Shown here: positions 1-8,685 of the stretch, piece by piece | Layout of the letters: each line of letters opens with the position of its first letter | Position numbering within the stretch: position 1 is the stretch's first letter | Origin: Curvibacter cyanobacteriorum | GTDB taxonomy: Bacteria; Pseudomonadota; Gammaproteobacteria; Burkholderiales; Burkholderiaceae_C | Direction: 5' to 3' | Assembly: GCF_028649475.1 (NCBI RefSeq) | Contig: NZ_JAQSIP010000002.1 | Span: 372,001-436,000, forward strand | DNA: 64,000 bases | The notes under the pieces: model-generated | Databases searched by the model: none | The model's input: the letters and a program-made list of their open reading frames with translations, nothing else | Told to the model about the DNA's origin: nothing | Position numbers and translations under genes: made by a program

Positions 1-2
1 AC

Positions 3-365
3 CGGGCCATGCCGCCCCCTGCCGATGCACCCGCCCTGACCTGGTCGCGTGACTTGGTGACGCAGGCGTTGGCCGAGTTGTCGCAGCCCATGGTGGCACT
101 GTCGTATTACGCTGTGCGCGATGGCGTCCCGGTGGGGGTCCTGCCGTCGCCGATGGAGCAGGGCGCGGTGGCCGCACGGCATGCCCTTCAGGCTTTCTCA
201 GTCCGGGCGGGGGCCATTGAGCCGTCGCCCAGGCACGCCCAGACCACGGAGTTCGCCCTGGTCATCAATCCCGAGTCGCTGGCCCAGCGTCGGCTGACCG
301 TGGGCGGGGTTGAGGCCCACTACGCCCGCCTGTCCAGCCGCCTCCTGAGGAGCTCCCCTCCGTGA
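3..365 (+). CDS. ABC-type substrate-binding protein, 3' end only
   Basis: The reading frame is open to the left window edge, so this is the C-terminal part (about 120 residues) of a longer gene. The end of the protein, with a loop rich in Pro-Ser-Pro followed by an Ala-rich helix and a final FALVINPESLAQR-like strand, matches the C-terminal lobe of the ABC_sub_bind family of periplasmic binding proteins. In that family this lobe helps close the ligand cleft. The stop codon overlaps the GTG start of the SLC13 permease by 4 bases, so the two are translationally coupled. Ligand unknown. Family assignment is by pattern and rests on a fragment. Confidence 0.7.
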   Translation, partial: RAMPPPADAPALTWSRDLVTQALAELSQPMVALSYYAVRDGVPVGVLPSPMEQGAVAARHALQAFSVRAGAIEPSPRHAQTTEFALVINPESLAQRRLTVGGVEAHYARLSSRLLRSSPP

Positions 366-2113
366 CGGCCCCACTGCAAGCGCACCCGTTTTGGCGCAGT
401 CTTGACCCCTCCATGCGGCGCCTGCTGGCGCTCGGCCTGCAGCCACTGCGCTGGACCAACCTGCATGAATTGCAGCAGCTCAGTGCGGGGCAGTTGGTGA
501 TTGGTTACTCCGAGCAGGGCGAGGTGCTGACCTTGAACGCCGCGTCGTGCTTGGCGCCAAGCATCGAGGCCCCCGTGGCCGCCCCGCCGGACGGTTCTGG
601 TCAGGGCTGGCTGTTGCCTCGGGCGCTGTTGTGCCCCTTGCTTGAGGGGCAGGAGGCCAGTCAAAGTCTGTTGAGGCAGGCCTGTGTCCGTCCCAGTGTG
701 CCTCCCCAGGCCGACCCGACCGTGGCAGATGGCGGGGTGAGCGCACTGCGCCCGGCCTTTGTCGGCGGTTGGTTGCTGGCCGTGGCCTTCCCATTGCTCA
801 CCTCATGGTGGTTGGGGCATGCACCGGTCTTGCATGCCTCGTTGGCACAGTGGCTTCATTTTTTGGCTGCCTTGGCCTCGGGGTTGTGCGTTTGGGTGCT
901 CAACTTGGCTCCGCCATTTGTCGGCGCCATGATGGCCATGTTGTTGATGGTGCTGGGCAGTGGTATGCCCCCCGAGCTGGCCTTTTCGGGCTTGGCCAGT
1001 GCCAGTTTTTACTTGCTCCTGGGCATGCTCGGGGTCAGCGTCGCGGTGCAGCAAAGCGGTCTGGTGGAGCGGCTGATGGGGGCGGTGCTGCGGTACTTTC
1101 CGGGGGGCGCGCGCACGGTACAGATCAGCGTGGTGATGATTGGGGTGCTGATGTCTGTGTTCATCCCCAGCTCCTCAGGCCGTCTGCAACTGTTGGCACC
1201 CATGGTCAGCGCCTTCGCGCGGGTGGGACATCGGTCGGCGCTGGCCCTGGCGGGCCTGTCGGGGACCACGCTGTTTTCGACGGCTTTTCTGCTGGGCAAC
1301 GCGGGCAACTTCATCGTGCTGGGGCTGCTGCCCGCGCACTGGCAACCGCATGTCAATTGGCTGATGTGGTTCAAGGGGTCTGCTGTTTACGTGGCCGTGC
1401 TCGGTCTTTGGTTGGCATTGAGCTTGTGGTGGTGCCCTCTGGCCGAAGCCGAGGCCAGTGCACCGGCCTCGGCTGGCGCGCGACCGTTTTCATTCAATGA
1501 GGGCACGGTCGCCTTGGCGCTGGCATGCCTGACTTTGGGCTTGGGGCTGGGGAATGTTCACCACATCGAAACTGCCTGGCTCACGCTGTTTGTGTTCTTG
1601 CTGCTCTGGGCCACCGGGGTGTTGCGCTGGTCTGGCTTGCAGGGCGCCATCCACTGGCCCATCCTGATCTACCTGGTTTGCACGGTGGGTTTTGCCCGTG
1701 GCTTCGCCTTCACTGGCCTCAATGACTGGATCGGTGCCCACCTAGGGGGGCTGACTGCCCTGATGCGCAGCGGACAGTCTGAGTTTTTATGTTTGCTCAT
1801 CGGCATTGTTTTGCTGATGCGACTGCTCCTGCCCGCCGTGGTGTGCGTGACCACCATCTGCGCCGTGATGATGCCGCTGGCCGATGCTTTTGGACTCAAT
1901 CCCTGGGTGATTGGCTTTGTCGTGTTGACCACTTGCGAGGTCTGGTTCATGCCGCACCAGAGCACCGATTACCTGCTGTTCCGCGAGTCCACCGGTCTGA
2001 GTGAGGCGGAGCGAACCCAGCTGTTGCGGCGCAACTTGTTCCTGCAAGGGGGACGCTTGCTGGCGCTGTCCTTGTCGATCCCTTACTGGCGTTTTTTGGG
2101 GTACGTGCAATGA
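362..2113 (+). CDS. SLC13/DASS-type permease with soluble N-terminal domain
   Basis: The protein has 583 residues from a GTG start that overlaps the upstream stop. About the first 125 residues are soluble. From about residue 130 onward there are many hydrophobic segments typical of the divalent anion:sodium symporter (SLC13/DASS) superfamily, including a Pro-Ser-Ser-Ser-Gly turn and a later Gly-Asn-Ala-Gly-Asn turn that sit where the family carries its substrate and sodium loops. DASS proteins import dicarboxylates or inorganic anions, but the substrate here cannot be read. The N-terminal domain (HPFW...GQLVIGYSEQGEVL) is faintly like a degenerate cyclic-nucleotide-binding fold, which is inference. 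It overlaps the next gene by 4 bases (ATGA). Confidence 0.8.
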   Translation: MTAPLQAHPFWRSLDPSMRRLLALGLQPLRWTNLHELQQLSAGQLVIGYSEQGEVLTLNAASCLAPSIEAPVAAPPDGSGQGWLLPRALLCPLLEGQEASQSLLRQACVRPSVPPQADPTVADGGVSALRPAFVGGWLLAVAFPLLTSWWLGHAPVLHASLAQWLHFLAALASGLCVWVLNLAPPFVGAMMAMLLMVLGSGMPPELAFSGLASASFYLLLGMLGVSVAVQQSGLVERLMGAVLRYFPGGARTVQISVVMIGVLMSVFIPSSSGRLQLLAPMVSAFARVGHRSALALAGLSGTTLFSTAFLLGNAGNFIVLGLLPAHWQPHVNWLMWFKGSAVYVAVLGLWLALSLWWCPLAEAEASAPASAGARPFSFNEGTVALALACLTLGLGLGNVHHIETAWLTLFVFLLLWATGVLRWSGLQGAIHWPILIYLVCTVGFARGFAFTGLNDWIGAHLGGLTALMRSGQSEFLCLLIGIVLLMRLLLPAVVCVTTICAVMMPLADAFGLNPWVIGFVVLTTCEVWFMPHQSTDYLLFRESTGLSEAERTQLLRRNLFLQGGRLLALSLSIPYWRFLGYVQ

Positions 2114-3060
2114 CCCACCCTGGCCGCCTGGGTTGGTTGTCGGTGTTCTTGCTGCTGGCCGTGGCGGCGGTGTGGGTCAATGCCAGCAGCCGGCGCATCT
2201 TCATCCTGCACGAAGGGCGCGCGGAGCAGCCGACCTCGCGTGCGTTCTTCGCTGGATCTGAGCGGGTGCTGGGGCGGCTGTCCCACCTCAAGGCCCGCCA
2301 TCAGTATTTGGGAGCTGACGCTGATGCCTGTCGCCAAGCCTGGACGCAGTTGCAGGCCTTTCAGCCCGACGCGGTGATCGTCGAGGGCGCCCAAGCTCAG
2401 GAATGTCTCAGCGACCGCTTGCGGGGACCTGCGTACGCCCAAGTGCGGCTGGTGCAGGCGTCCGCGACAGGCGCAGCGGCGCATGGCCGGGCCGCCTTCA
2501 TCGCGTCCTGGGCCACCTTGTTGGGTGAATTGTCGTCAGGCCAGGGGCCGGTCATGCTGCTTCATGGCGGCGATCCTGCCGGCTTGGCGGAACGCGATTT
2601 ACTGACCCTGGCGGTCGCCCAGGCCGGTTTGGACGTGCAGTGGGTCGACGTGTCGACGGCCTCCTCCGCGGGGCGGCCACTGGTCTGGCCCGAGGCCCTG
2701 CAGGGGCCCATCAGCAACGTTGTGGTGCTGGGGCAGAGCGTGGGCTGGGGGGCACCGCAGGGTACGGAGCAAGCGCTGAGGGCTTTGGTCGGGGTTCTGC
2801 GCCAAGCCAGTCCACATCCCATTTTGGCGACCCGTTTGGACCGCGTGTTTTGGGGCGTCGACATGGCGTTGGACGAGTCGCCTGAGCAGCGGGGCGAGCA
2901 AATGGCCTTGAACGCCTGGCGTGGCGACCGGACGGACCCTCTGCCGCCGCTGGAGATGGCAGTGGCCTTGCGCGCCGAGTTTGCCGAGCGCCGCGCCAGC
3001 AGCCTGCCCTCGATCTACCGGGCCAGCGCGCGGCTGGCGGGGTTCTGGGCCCCTCCTTGA
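2110..3060 (+). CDS. Periplasmic binding-protein-like protein
   Basis: The 316-residue protein starts with a hydrophobic stretch (about residues 8-25) ending in Val-Asn-Ala-Ser-Ser, which fits a signal peptide or membrane anchor. The rest is soluble. Its C-terminal half resembles ABC_sub_bind proteins: a strand ending RVFWGVDMAL, a Glu-rich helix, then a Leu-Pro-Ser-Ile-Tyr element. It overlaps the permease stop by 4 bases and so belongs to the same transcript as the upstream binding protein and the SLC13 gene. No ATPase or permease of ABC type is visible in the window, so this may work with the SLC13 protein as a receptor or sensor. That role is inferred from context only. Confidence 0.65.
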   Translation: MTHPGRLGWLSVFLLLAVAAVWVNASSRRIFILHEGRAEQPTSRAFFAGSERVLGRLSHLKARHQYLGADADACRQAWTQLQAFQPDAVIVEGAQAQECLSDRLRGPAYAQVRLVQASATGAAAHGRAAFIASWATLLGELSSGQGPVMLLHGGDPAGLAERDLLTLAVAQAGLDVQWVDVSTASSAGRPLVWPEALQGPISNVVVLGQSVGWGAPQGTEQALRALVGVLRQASPHPILATRLDRVFWGVDMALDESPEQRGEQMALNAWRGDRTDPLPPLEMAVALRAEFAERRASSLPSIYRASARLAGFWAPP

Positions 3061-3106
3061 GCCCAGCGACCCAGCGAGTCCATGGGCCGTCTGCCCCCAC
3101 GTGGCC

Positions 3107-3523
3107 TCAGTCCTTGGCGGCGTCCACTTCCTTGAACACGTCCTTGGCGGTGCGGAAGCTGTCGATGGCGGCGGGTGCGCCGCAGTACACGGCGGTCTGC
3201 AGGAACACCTCCTGGATCTCCTCGCGGGTGACGCCGTTGTTGAGCGCGCCGCGCAGGTGCAGCTTGAGTTCATGCGGGCGGTTCAGCGCGGTCAGCATGG
3301 CGAGGTTGAGCAGGCTGCGGGTGCGTCGGTCCAGGCCGGGCCGGTTCCAGATCTCGCCCCAGGCGTACTGGGTGACCAGCTCCTGCATCGGCATGTTGAA
3401 GGCATCGGCATTGGCGATGGCGGCGTCGACGTAGTCGGCGCCCAGCACTTCGCGGCGGGTCTTGAGTCCCGCATCAAAAAGGTCTTGGTTCAGGGCCACA
3501 GGGGTTCCTTGCAGGGGTGACAA
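3107..3523 (-). CDS. Carboxymuconolactone decarboxylase family protein
   Basis: The 138-residue protein has the PcaC-like core: a Leu-Asp-Arg-Arg-Thr-Arg-Ser-Leu segment, a helix with Glu-Leu-His-like spacing (HELKLHLRGALNNG), and the EIQEVFLQTAVYCG motif. There is no AhpD-type CxxC. Length is normal for 4-carboxymuconolactone decarboxylase, which acts in the protocatechuate branch of the beta-ketoadipate pathway. No other pca gene is present, so it may act on a related lactone. It lies 45 bases downstream of the FAD-linked oxidase on the same strand and probably shares its transcript. Family is firm and substrate is open. Confidence 0.85.
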   Translation of the reverse strand: MSPLQGTPVALNQDLFDAGLKTRREVLGADYVDAAIANADAFNMPMQELVTQYAWGEIWNRPGLDRRTRSLLNLAMLTALNRPHELKLHLRGALNNGVTREEIQEVFLQTAVYCGAPAAIDSFRTAKDVFKEVDAAKD

Positions 3524-3568
3524 CAGGGGGGGCTGTGCCGGTGTGCTGCGGGCATCACGCGGGCGGGC

Positions 3569-5002
3569 TCAGACCTCGACCACCCGGCCGGGGTTCATGA
3601 GGTTGTGCGGGTCCAGCGCGCGCTTGATGGCGCGCATCAGGTCCAGCGCCACCGGCGACTTGTAGTGTGGCAGCTTGTCCCGCTTCAGTGAACCCACGCC
3701 GTGCTCGGCCGAGATCGAGCCCGCGTAGCGGCTGACCTGGTCATAGACCAGGGTGTTGACGCGGTCCTCTTGCTCGCGCAGGAAGGCCTTGGCATCGCCG
3801 TCGGCCGGGGCCTGCACGTTGTAGTGCAGGTTGCCGTCGCCCAGGTGGCCAAAGTTGACCAGGCGCACGCCCGGGATCTCGCGCTGCAGCAGGGCATCGG
3901 TCTCGGCGCAGAAGGCCGGGATGCGCGACACCGGGATGCTGATGTCGTGCTTGATGTTGAGCCCTTCTTCGGCCTGGGCCAGCGGGATGCTCTCGCGCAC
4001 ATGCCACAGCTGGTGGGCCTGGCTGAGGTTCTCCGCCACCACCGCGTCTTGCACGCAGCCCTGCTCGAAAGCGGTTTCGAGCAGTTTTTCGAAGCGTTCG
4101 CGAGCGTGGGCTTCGGACTCGCTGTCCGAGTTCTCCAGCAGCACGCCATAAGGCGCGTTGTCCTGGCCCAGGAAGGGCACGCGCAACTGCGGCATGTGCT
4201 TGCCCACCAGGCTCAGCGCGAACTGACCCATCACCTCAAAGCCGGTCAGCCCTGCGCCCAGGTGCTGGTGTGCCAGGCCCAGCAGGGTGACGGCGTCGTC
4301 GAGCGAGGCCACGGCGGCCCAGGCGGTCAGGGTGGCCGCGGGCTTGGGGTAGAGCTTGAGTGTGGCCGCGGTGATGATGCCCAGCGTGCCCTCGCTGCCG
4401 ATGAACAGATCGCGCAGATCGTAGCCCGTGTTGTCCTTGCGCAGGCCACTGAGGCCGTCCCAGACCTCGCCCTGGGCGGTGACGACTTCCAGACCCAGGC
4501 ACAGCTCGCGCGTGTTGCCGTAGCGCAGCACCTGGGTGCCCCCGGCGTTGGTGCCGAGGTTGCCGCCGATGGTGCAGCTGCCCTCGGCCGCCAGGCTCAA
4601 GGGGAACAGGTAACCGGCCTGGTCGGCCACGTCCTGCAGGTTTTGCAGCACGCAGCCGGCTTCGACGGTCAGGGTCAGGTTGTCGGGGTCGAGGCGACGC
4701 ACCGCGTTCATGCGCGTCAGGCTCAGCACCACCTGGCGGCCCGAGTCGTCGGGGATCGAGCCCACGGCCAGGCCGGTGTTGCCCCCCTGCGGCACGATGG
4801 GGGTGCCCGCGGCGACACAGGCCTTGACCACGGCCGCCACCTCGGCGGTGTTGGCGGGGCGCACCACCGCGAGTGCGCGGCCGCGCGAGCGGCGACGCCA
4901 GTCTTGTTCCCAGGCGCTCAGGTCGGTGGCGGGGTCGTCGTGGGTCAGCACCTGGGTGGTGCCGACGATGGCTTGGAGTTGGGCTATCAGGGCAGTGGTC
5001 AT
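3569..5002 (-). CDS. FAD-linked oxidase, GlcD / D-2-hydroxyacid dehydrogenase type
   Basis: The 477-residue protein has an N-terminal FAD-binding PCMH domain (about residues 38-220, with the PQGGNTGL and GGNLGTNAGG nucleotide-binding loops and the FIGSEGTLGIIT motif) and a C-terminal FAD-oxidase domain ending in SAEHGVGSLKRD and a DPHNLMNPG motif. Length and motifs match D-lactate, glycolate (GlcD) and D-2-hydroxyglutarate dehydrogenases, which pass electrons to the respiratory chain. No glcE or glcF partner follows, which argues for a single-subunit D-2-hydroxyacid dehydrogenase. It is divergent from a LysR gene 98 bases away, a likely regulator, and precedes the CMD-family gene. Confidence 0.9.
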   Translation of the reverse strand: MTTALIAQLQAIVGTTQVLTHDDPATDLSAWEQDWRRRSRGRALAVVRPANTAEVAAVVKACVAAGTPIVPQGGNTGLAVGSIPDDSGRQVVLSLTRMNAVRRLDPDNLTLTVEAGCVLQNLQDVADQAGYLFPLSLAAEGSCTIGGNLGTNAGGTQVLRYGNTRELCLGLEVVTAQGEVWDGLSGLRKDNTGYDLRDLFIGSEGTLGIITAATLKLYPKPAATLTAWAAVASLDDAVTLLGLAHQHLGAGLTGFEVMGQFALSLVGKHMPQLRVPFLGQDNAPYGVLLENSDSESEAHARERFEKLLETAFEQGCVQDAVVAENLSQAHQLWHVRESIPLAQAEEGLNIKHDISIPVSRIPAFCAETDALLQREIPGVRLVNFGHLGDGNLHYNVQAPADGDAKAFLREQEDRVNTLVYDQVSRYAGSISAEHGVGSLKRDKLPHYKSPVALDLMRAIKRALDPHNLMNPGRVVEV

Positions 5003-5100
5003 GGTTCTTGTGAAGGGGCAGGGTGCGCCGGAGCGGTCAAACAGACGGGCTAGCTTAGCCGCCGTTTAAACTGAAGACAAATCGAATAATTTTGAGGTTT

Positions 5101-6042
5101 ATGCCGAATTTTCCGAATAACGTGAGCCTGCGCCAACTGCGTGCCTTTGCCGAGGTGGCCGAGTGCGCATCCTTCGCGGCGGCGGCGCGGCGGCTGTTCA
5201 TCACGCAGTCGGCCTTGTCGGAGTCGATTCGCCTGCTCGAGGAGGCCGTGGGTTTGCGCCTGCTGGACCGCACCACCCGCTCGGTGGCGCTGACCGCCGC
5301 GGGGACGGTGTTCCTGGAAGAAGTGCAGCAGGCCCTGGCCACTTTGGCCCAAGGCATGCGGCGCATGGACGACCTGGCCTCGCTGCAAGGCGGCGAGGTG
5401 CGGGTGGTGGCCGCCCCCTCGGTGCTGGCGGCGCTGGTCATGCCCTGCCTGCCCGCGTTGCGGGCCCGCTACCCGGGCTTGAAGGTGCTGTTGCACGAGG
5501 ACGGCGGCGCAGCGGTGCTGCGCGCGGTGCGCGAGGGGCAGGCCGACTTTGGGGTTGGCGGTTGGCACGCCAGCGCGCTCAACCTGGACGCCGAGGCCCT
5601 GTTGCGTGACCGCATGGGCTGGCTGGCCCGACCCGACGACCCGTTGTTGGCCCGGCCTGGGCTGAGCGCGGCCGACCTGGCGGGGCAGCCCTTGGTGGGC
5701 TACACCACCGACACGGCCATCCACGCCTTGTTGAGTGCCGAGCCCAGCCTGCCCGAGTCGGTGCTGGCGCCGGCCTTGCGGGTGTCCAACACGGTGCTGC
5801 TGCAGCAGGCGATTGCCTTGGGTTTGGGGGGCGCGGTGGTGCCGGCCTTGATTGCCCGCCACCCGCTGCTGCAAGGGCTGGGTTTTCGGCCCCTGGCAGC
5901 GCCGTTGATCGAGCGCCAGGTGATGGTGTTTCAGCGCCCTCGGCGCTCGCTGTCGCCGGCTGCCGAGGTGTTCAAGGCCGCCATCGTGGCGCAGGCCCGT
6001 ACCCTGCAGGGGCAGCCTGGCATCGAGGCGGTGGCCCGCTGA
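5101..6042 (+). CDS. LysR-family transcriptional regulator
   Basis: The protein has 313 residues. The N-terminal winged helix-turn-helix is typical (SLRQLRAFAEVAEC, then AAARRLFITQSALSESIRLLE and LLDRTTRSVALT), followed by a substrate-binding domain that senses a small inducer. I chose the ATG at 5101; a TTG nine bases upstream is in frame but less likely. It is transcribed divergently from the FAD-linked oxidase, the usual arrangement for a LysR protein and its target. The shared 98-base spacer contains a GTTTAAAC palindrome at 5063-5070. Its stop is immediately followed by the opposed stop of the DUF2069 gene. Confidence 0.93.
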   Translation: MPNFPNNVSLRQLRAFAEVAECASFAAAARRLFITQSALSESIRLLEEAVGLRLLDRTTRSVALTAAGTVFLEEVQQALATLAQGMRRMDDLASLQGGEVRVVAAPSVLAALVMPCLPALRARYPGLKVLLHEDGGAAVLRAVREGQADFGVGGWHASALNLDAEALLRDRMGWLARPDDPLLARPGLSAADLAGQPLVGYTTDTAIHALLSAEPSLPESVLAPALRVSNTVLLQQAIALGLGGAVVPALIARHPLLQGLGFRPLAAPLIERQVMVFQRPRRSLSPAAEVFKAAIVAQARTLQGQPGIEAVAR

Positions 6043-6510
6043 TCAGGCCGCCGGTGGCGCCCCGGGGCTGGCCGCGGCAGCCGTCTGGCTGGCGGCCAAT
6101 TCGCGTGCGTGGCGCAGGCGCAGGCGCACATGCAGGGCACAGGCGGCAAACAGGCTCAGGCACAGCAGCACTTCGAGCAGGGCCAGCGCATTGCTTGGAA
6201 AACGGTCGCCGTAGGCGCGCACCACGCCCTCGGTGAAGTACAGCCAGACCAGCAGGCTGACCCAGCGGTAGGTGTACATGCGGTTCTTCAGCAGACCGGC
6301 CAGGGGGATGCACAGCGGCAGCACCTTGAGCGCCAGCAGCGAGCCGCCGGGGCGCACGGGGGCCAGCACCAGTTCCCAGGCCAGGCCCAGCACAATCAGA
6401 CCGATCAGGCTGCCCACCGCCAACCAGCGGCTGCGTTGGACCGCGGGGTGGGTGGCCGGCAGCTGGAAGGCGGCATCGGGGCTGGGGGAAGGTGGCGTGG
6501 GCAGTGTCAT
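6043..6510 (-). CDS. DUF2069 family inner-membrane protein
   Basis: The 155-residue protein has a short polar Pro-rich start and four hydrophobic segments (about residues 28-46, 52-70, 82-95 and 108-128). The KNRMYTYRWVSLLVWLYFTEGVVRAYGD stretch, in which a Tyr-Arg-Trp turn precedes a TEG motif, is the hallmark of DUF2069. The family is widespread in beta- and gammaproteobacteria and has no established function. It is divergent from the BrkB-family gene with only 21 bases between the two start codons, an arrangement that suggests shared or intragenic promoters. Confidence 0.85.
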   Translation of the reverse strand: MTLPTPPSPSPDAAFQLPATHPAVQRSRWLAVGSLIGLIVLGLAWELVLAPVRPGGSLLALKVLPLCIPLAGLLKNRMYTYRWVSLLVWLYFTEGVVRAYGDRFPSNALALLEVLLCLSLFAACALHVRLRLRHARELAASQTAAAASPGAPPAA

Positions 6511-6531
6511 GGCGGTGGCATCATAGCGGCC

Positions 6532-7800
6532 ATGTCCGAGTCTGCCCGATCTGCTGCTCTGTCCCGTTCACTGTCCCAACGCTTGGGAGTGCAGCTTCGG
6601 CAGCTGTGGCGCGGCCTGTCGCGATTTCCGTGGCGGGTCACCGCGCTGATCTTGCGCGAGCGTTTTCGCGAAGACCGCCTGGGCCTCACGGCCAGCAGCT
6701 TGACCTTCACCACCACGCTGGCCCTGGTGCCGCTGGTCACGGTGGCGCTGGCGGTGTTCACCGCCTTCCCGATGTTCGGCAAGGTGCAGGACGTGCTGCA
6801 GCGCTGGCTGATCGAGAGCCTGGTGCCCGAGGCCATCTCGCGGCAGGTGCTGGGCTACCTGACCCAGTTCGCCAGCAAGGCCAGCCGCCTGGGCGTGGCG
6901 GGTTTGTCGGCCTTGCTGGTCACGGCGCTGACCCTGATCCTGACCATTGACCGCACGCTCAACAACATCTGGCGCGTGCGCCGACCGCGCCGGCTGCCGC
7001 AGCGGGTGCTGATTTACTGGGCCGCTCTGACGCTGGGGCCGCTGGCCTTGGGCATGAGCCTGGCCCTGACCTCGTATGTGATGAGCGCCTCACGCGGCGT
7101 GGTGTCGGCCTTGCCCGGGCCCTTGCGCCTGCTGCTGGATTCGGTGGAGTTCGTTGTGCTGGCGGCAGGCATGGCGGGGCTCTACCACTACGTGCCCAAC
7201 ACGGCGGTCAAATGGAGCCATGCCTGGGCGGGGGGCGTGTTCGTGTCGGTGGGCATCGAGCTGGCCAAAAAGGTGCTGGGCCTGTACATGACCCAGGTGC
7301 CCACCTACTCGGCGGTGTACGGGGCGTTTGCCACCTTCCCGATTCTGCTGATCTGGATCTATGTGGCCTGGGTGATCGTGCTGCTGGGGGCGGTGACCAC
7401 CGCCTACCTGCCCAGCCTGATGTCGGGCGTGGCGCGCTACGGCACCGGGCCGGGCTGGGCTTTCCAGTTGTCACTGGAGGCCTTGCAGCGCCTGCGCCAG
7501 GCTCAGGCGGGCCCGGAGCGTGGCCTGGGCATCGGCGCGTTGGCCACCCACCTGCGGGTCGACCCGCTGCAACTGGAGCCGGTGGTCGAGACCCTGCAGG
7601 CCCTGGACTGGATCGGGCTGCTGCAAGAGGCCGAACGCGGCAACGAACCGCGCTACGTGCTGCTGGCCGACCCGACCCAAACCCCGCTGGCGCCCTTGCT
7701 GGAGCGCCTGCTGCTGGAGCTGCACAGCGGCGTGGCGCCATTCTGGTCCCACGCCAGGCTGGACCAGTTGCGCCTGGCCGACGCCTTGCCCCCGCCCTGA
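6532..7800 (+). CDS. YihY/BrkB family membrane protein
   Basis: The 422-residue protein starts at the ATG at 6532, because residues encoded upstream in this frame have no family resemblance. It carries the six-helix YihY/BrkB domain (about residues 40-300), including the ASSLTFTTTLALVPL opening, an RTLNNIWRVR motif after the second helix and a final TYSAVYGAFATFPILLIWIYV helix. A soluble C-terminal tail of about 110 residues follows and looks like a winged-helix fold, a combination seen in many betaproteobacterial members. The name virulence factor BrkB is historical and the protein is not an RNase despite the older RNase BN label. Transport role unproven. Confidence 0.88.
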   Translation: MSESARSAALSRSLSQRLGVQLRQLWRGLSRFPWRVTALILRERFREDRLGLTASSLTFTTTLALVPLVTVALAVFTAFPMFGKVQDVLQRWLIESLVPEAISRQVLGYLTQFASKASRLGVAGLSALLVTALTLILTIDRTLNNIWRVRRPRRLPQRVLIYWAALTLGPLALGMSLALTSYVMSASRGVVSALPGPLRLLLDSVEFVVLAAGMAGLYHYVPNTAVKWSHAWAGGVFVSVGIELAKKVLGLYMTQVPTYSAVYGAFATFPILLIWIYVAWVIVLLGAVTTAYLPSLMSGVARYGTGPGWAFQLSLEALQRLRQAQAGPERGLGIGALATHLRVDPLQLEPVVETLQALDWIGLLQEAERGNEPRYVLLADPTQTPLAPLLERLLLELHSGVAPFWSHARLDQLRLADALPPP

Positions 7801-7863
7801 GGCGGGCGCCCGGCCCCAACCCAGGGGCCGAGGGGCAGCCCGGCGCAGGCTGGGCTCGGATGC

Positions 7864-8682
7864 TCAGCGGCGCAAAAAGTCGCGCAGCGCGTACAGCGTG
7901 GCCTCGGGGGCTTCGGTCATCTGGTGGTGGCCCACCGGCAACTGAACGGTCTGCACCGCGACACCGGCCGCCTGCGCGGCCTGGGCCAGGCCCTGGGCCG
8001 CCTTGGGGGGCGTCATCTGGTCCAGGCTGCCCAGCAGCAGCAGAACCGGGCAACGCACCTGGCCCATGGCCTCCAGCCCGTGGGCATAGCGGTCGCAGGC
8101 CAGGAACCCGCGGTGGAACACGTTCACATGGGGGTTGCTGCGCAGCACCCGGCGGCCCAGCGCCAGGCTGCTGCCATAGACCCAGGTGCCCGGGCCCAGC
8201 GCCGACGGCGGGGCCGCCAGCGTGCTGCGCGAGAACACATTGATCATGTGCAAGGCTTTTTCGGGCTCGTTGAGTGCGCTGTCCAGCAGCGCGGGCGAGA
8301 CCTTCATGGGGAAGGCGCAGCCGACCAGGGCCAGGTGGCTGATGCAGTCTTGCAGGCGGGCTGCGGCCTCCAGGGCGATCAGCGAGCCCCAGCTGTGGCC
8401 CACCAGGGCCGCGCGCTGCACGCCCGCGGCGTCCAGCAGGGCGGCCACGAAATCGGCCGCGGCCTCGACGCTTTCGGGCGCCTCGCCAGCGCTGCGGCAG
8501 TGGCCGGGCAGGTCGACCGCCAGCACGTTCCAGCCGTGGTGGGCCAGGTAGCGGCTCTGCAGAATCCAGACGCTGTGGTCGTTCAGCACGCCATGGACAA
8601 AGACCACGGTCGGCTGGGCCGGGTTGAAGGCCTTGCCCCCGGTGTAGCAGTAGGTGTTGTGGCCCTGGACGTTGAGGTACAT
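7864..8682 (-). CDS. Alpha/beta-fold hydrolase
   Basis: The 272-residue cytoplasmic hydrolase shows a VHGVLNDHSVW oxyanion segment, the nucleophile elbow GHSWGS (Ser97), an acid in LLLGSLDQM (Asp221) and a histidine in VGHHQM (His252), so the triad is complete. It starts 3 bases after the stop of the MetY-type gene on the same strand and is clearly co-transcribed with it. A role in processing an acyl or ester substrate linked to homoserine metabolism is possible but unproven. The sequence alone does not separate esterase, lactonase or thioesterase activity. Confidence 0.88.
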   Translation of the reverse strand: MYLNVQGHNTYCYTGGKAFNPAQPTVVFVHGVLNDHSVWILQSRYLAHHGWNVLAVDLPGHCRSAGEAPESVEAAADFVAALLDAAGVQRAALVGHSWGSLIALEAAARLQDCISHLALVGCAFPMKVSPALLDSALNEPEKALHMINVFSRSTLAAPPSALGPGTWVYGSSLALGRRVLRSNPHVNVFHRGFLACDRYAHGLEAMGQVRCPVLLLLGSLDQMTPPKAAQGLAQAAQAAGVAVQTVQLPVGHHQMTEAPEATLYALRDFLRR

Positions 8683-8685
8683 GGC

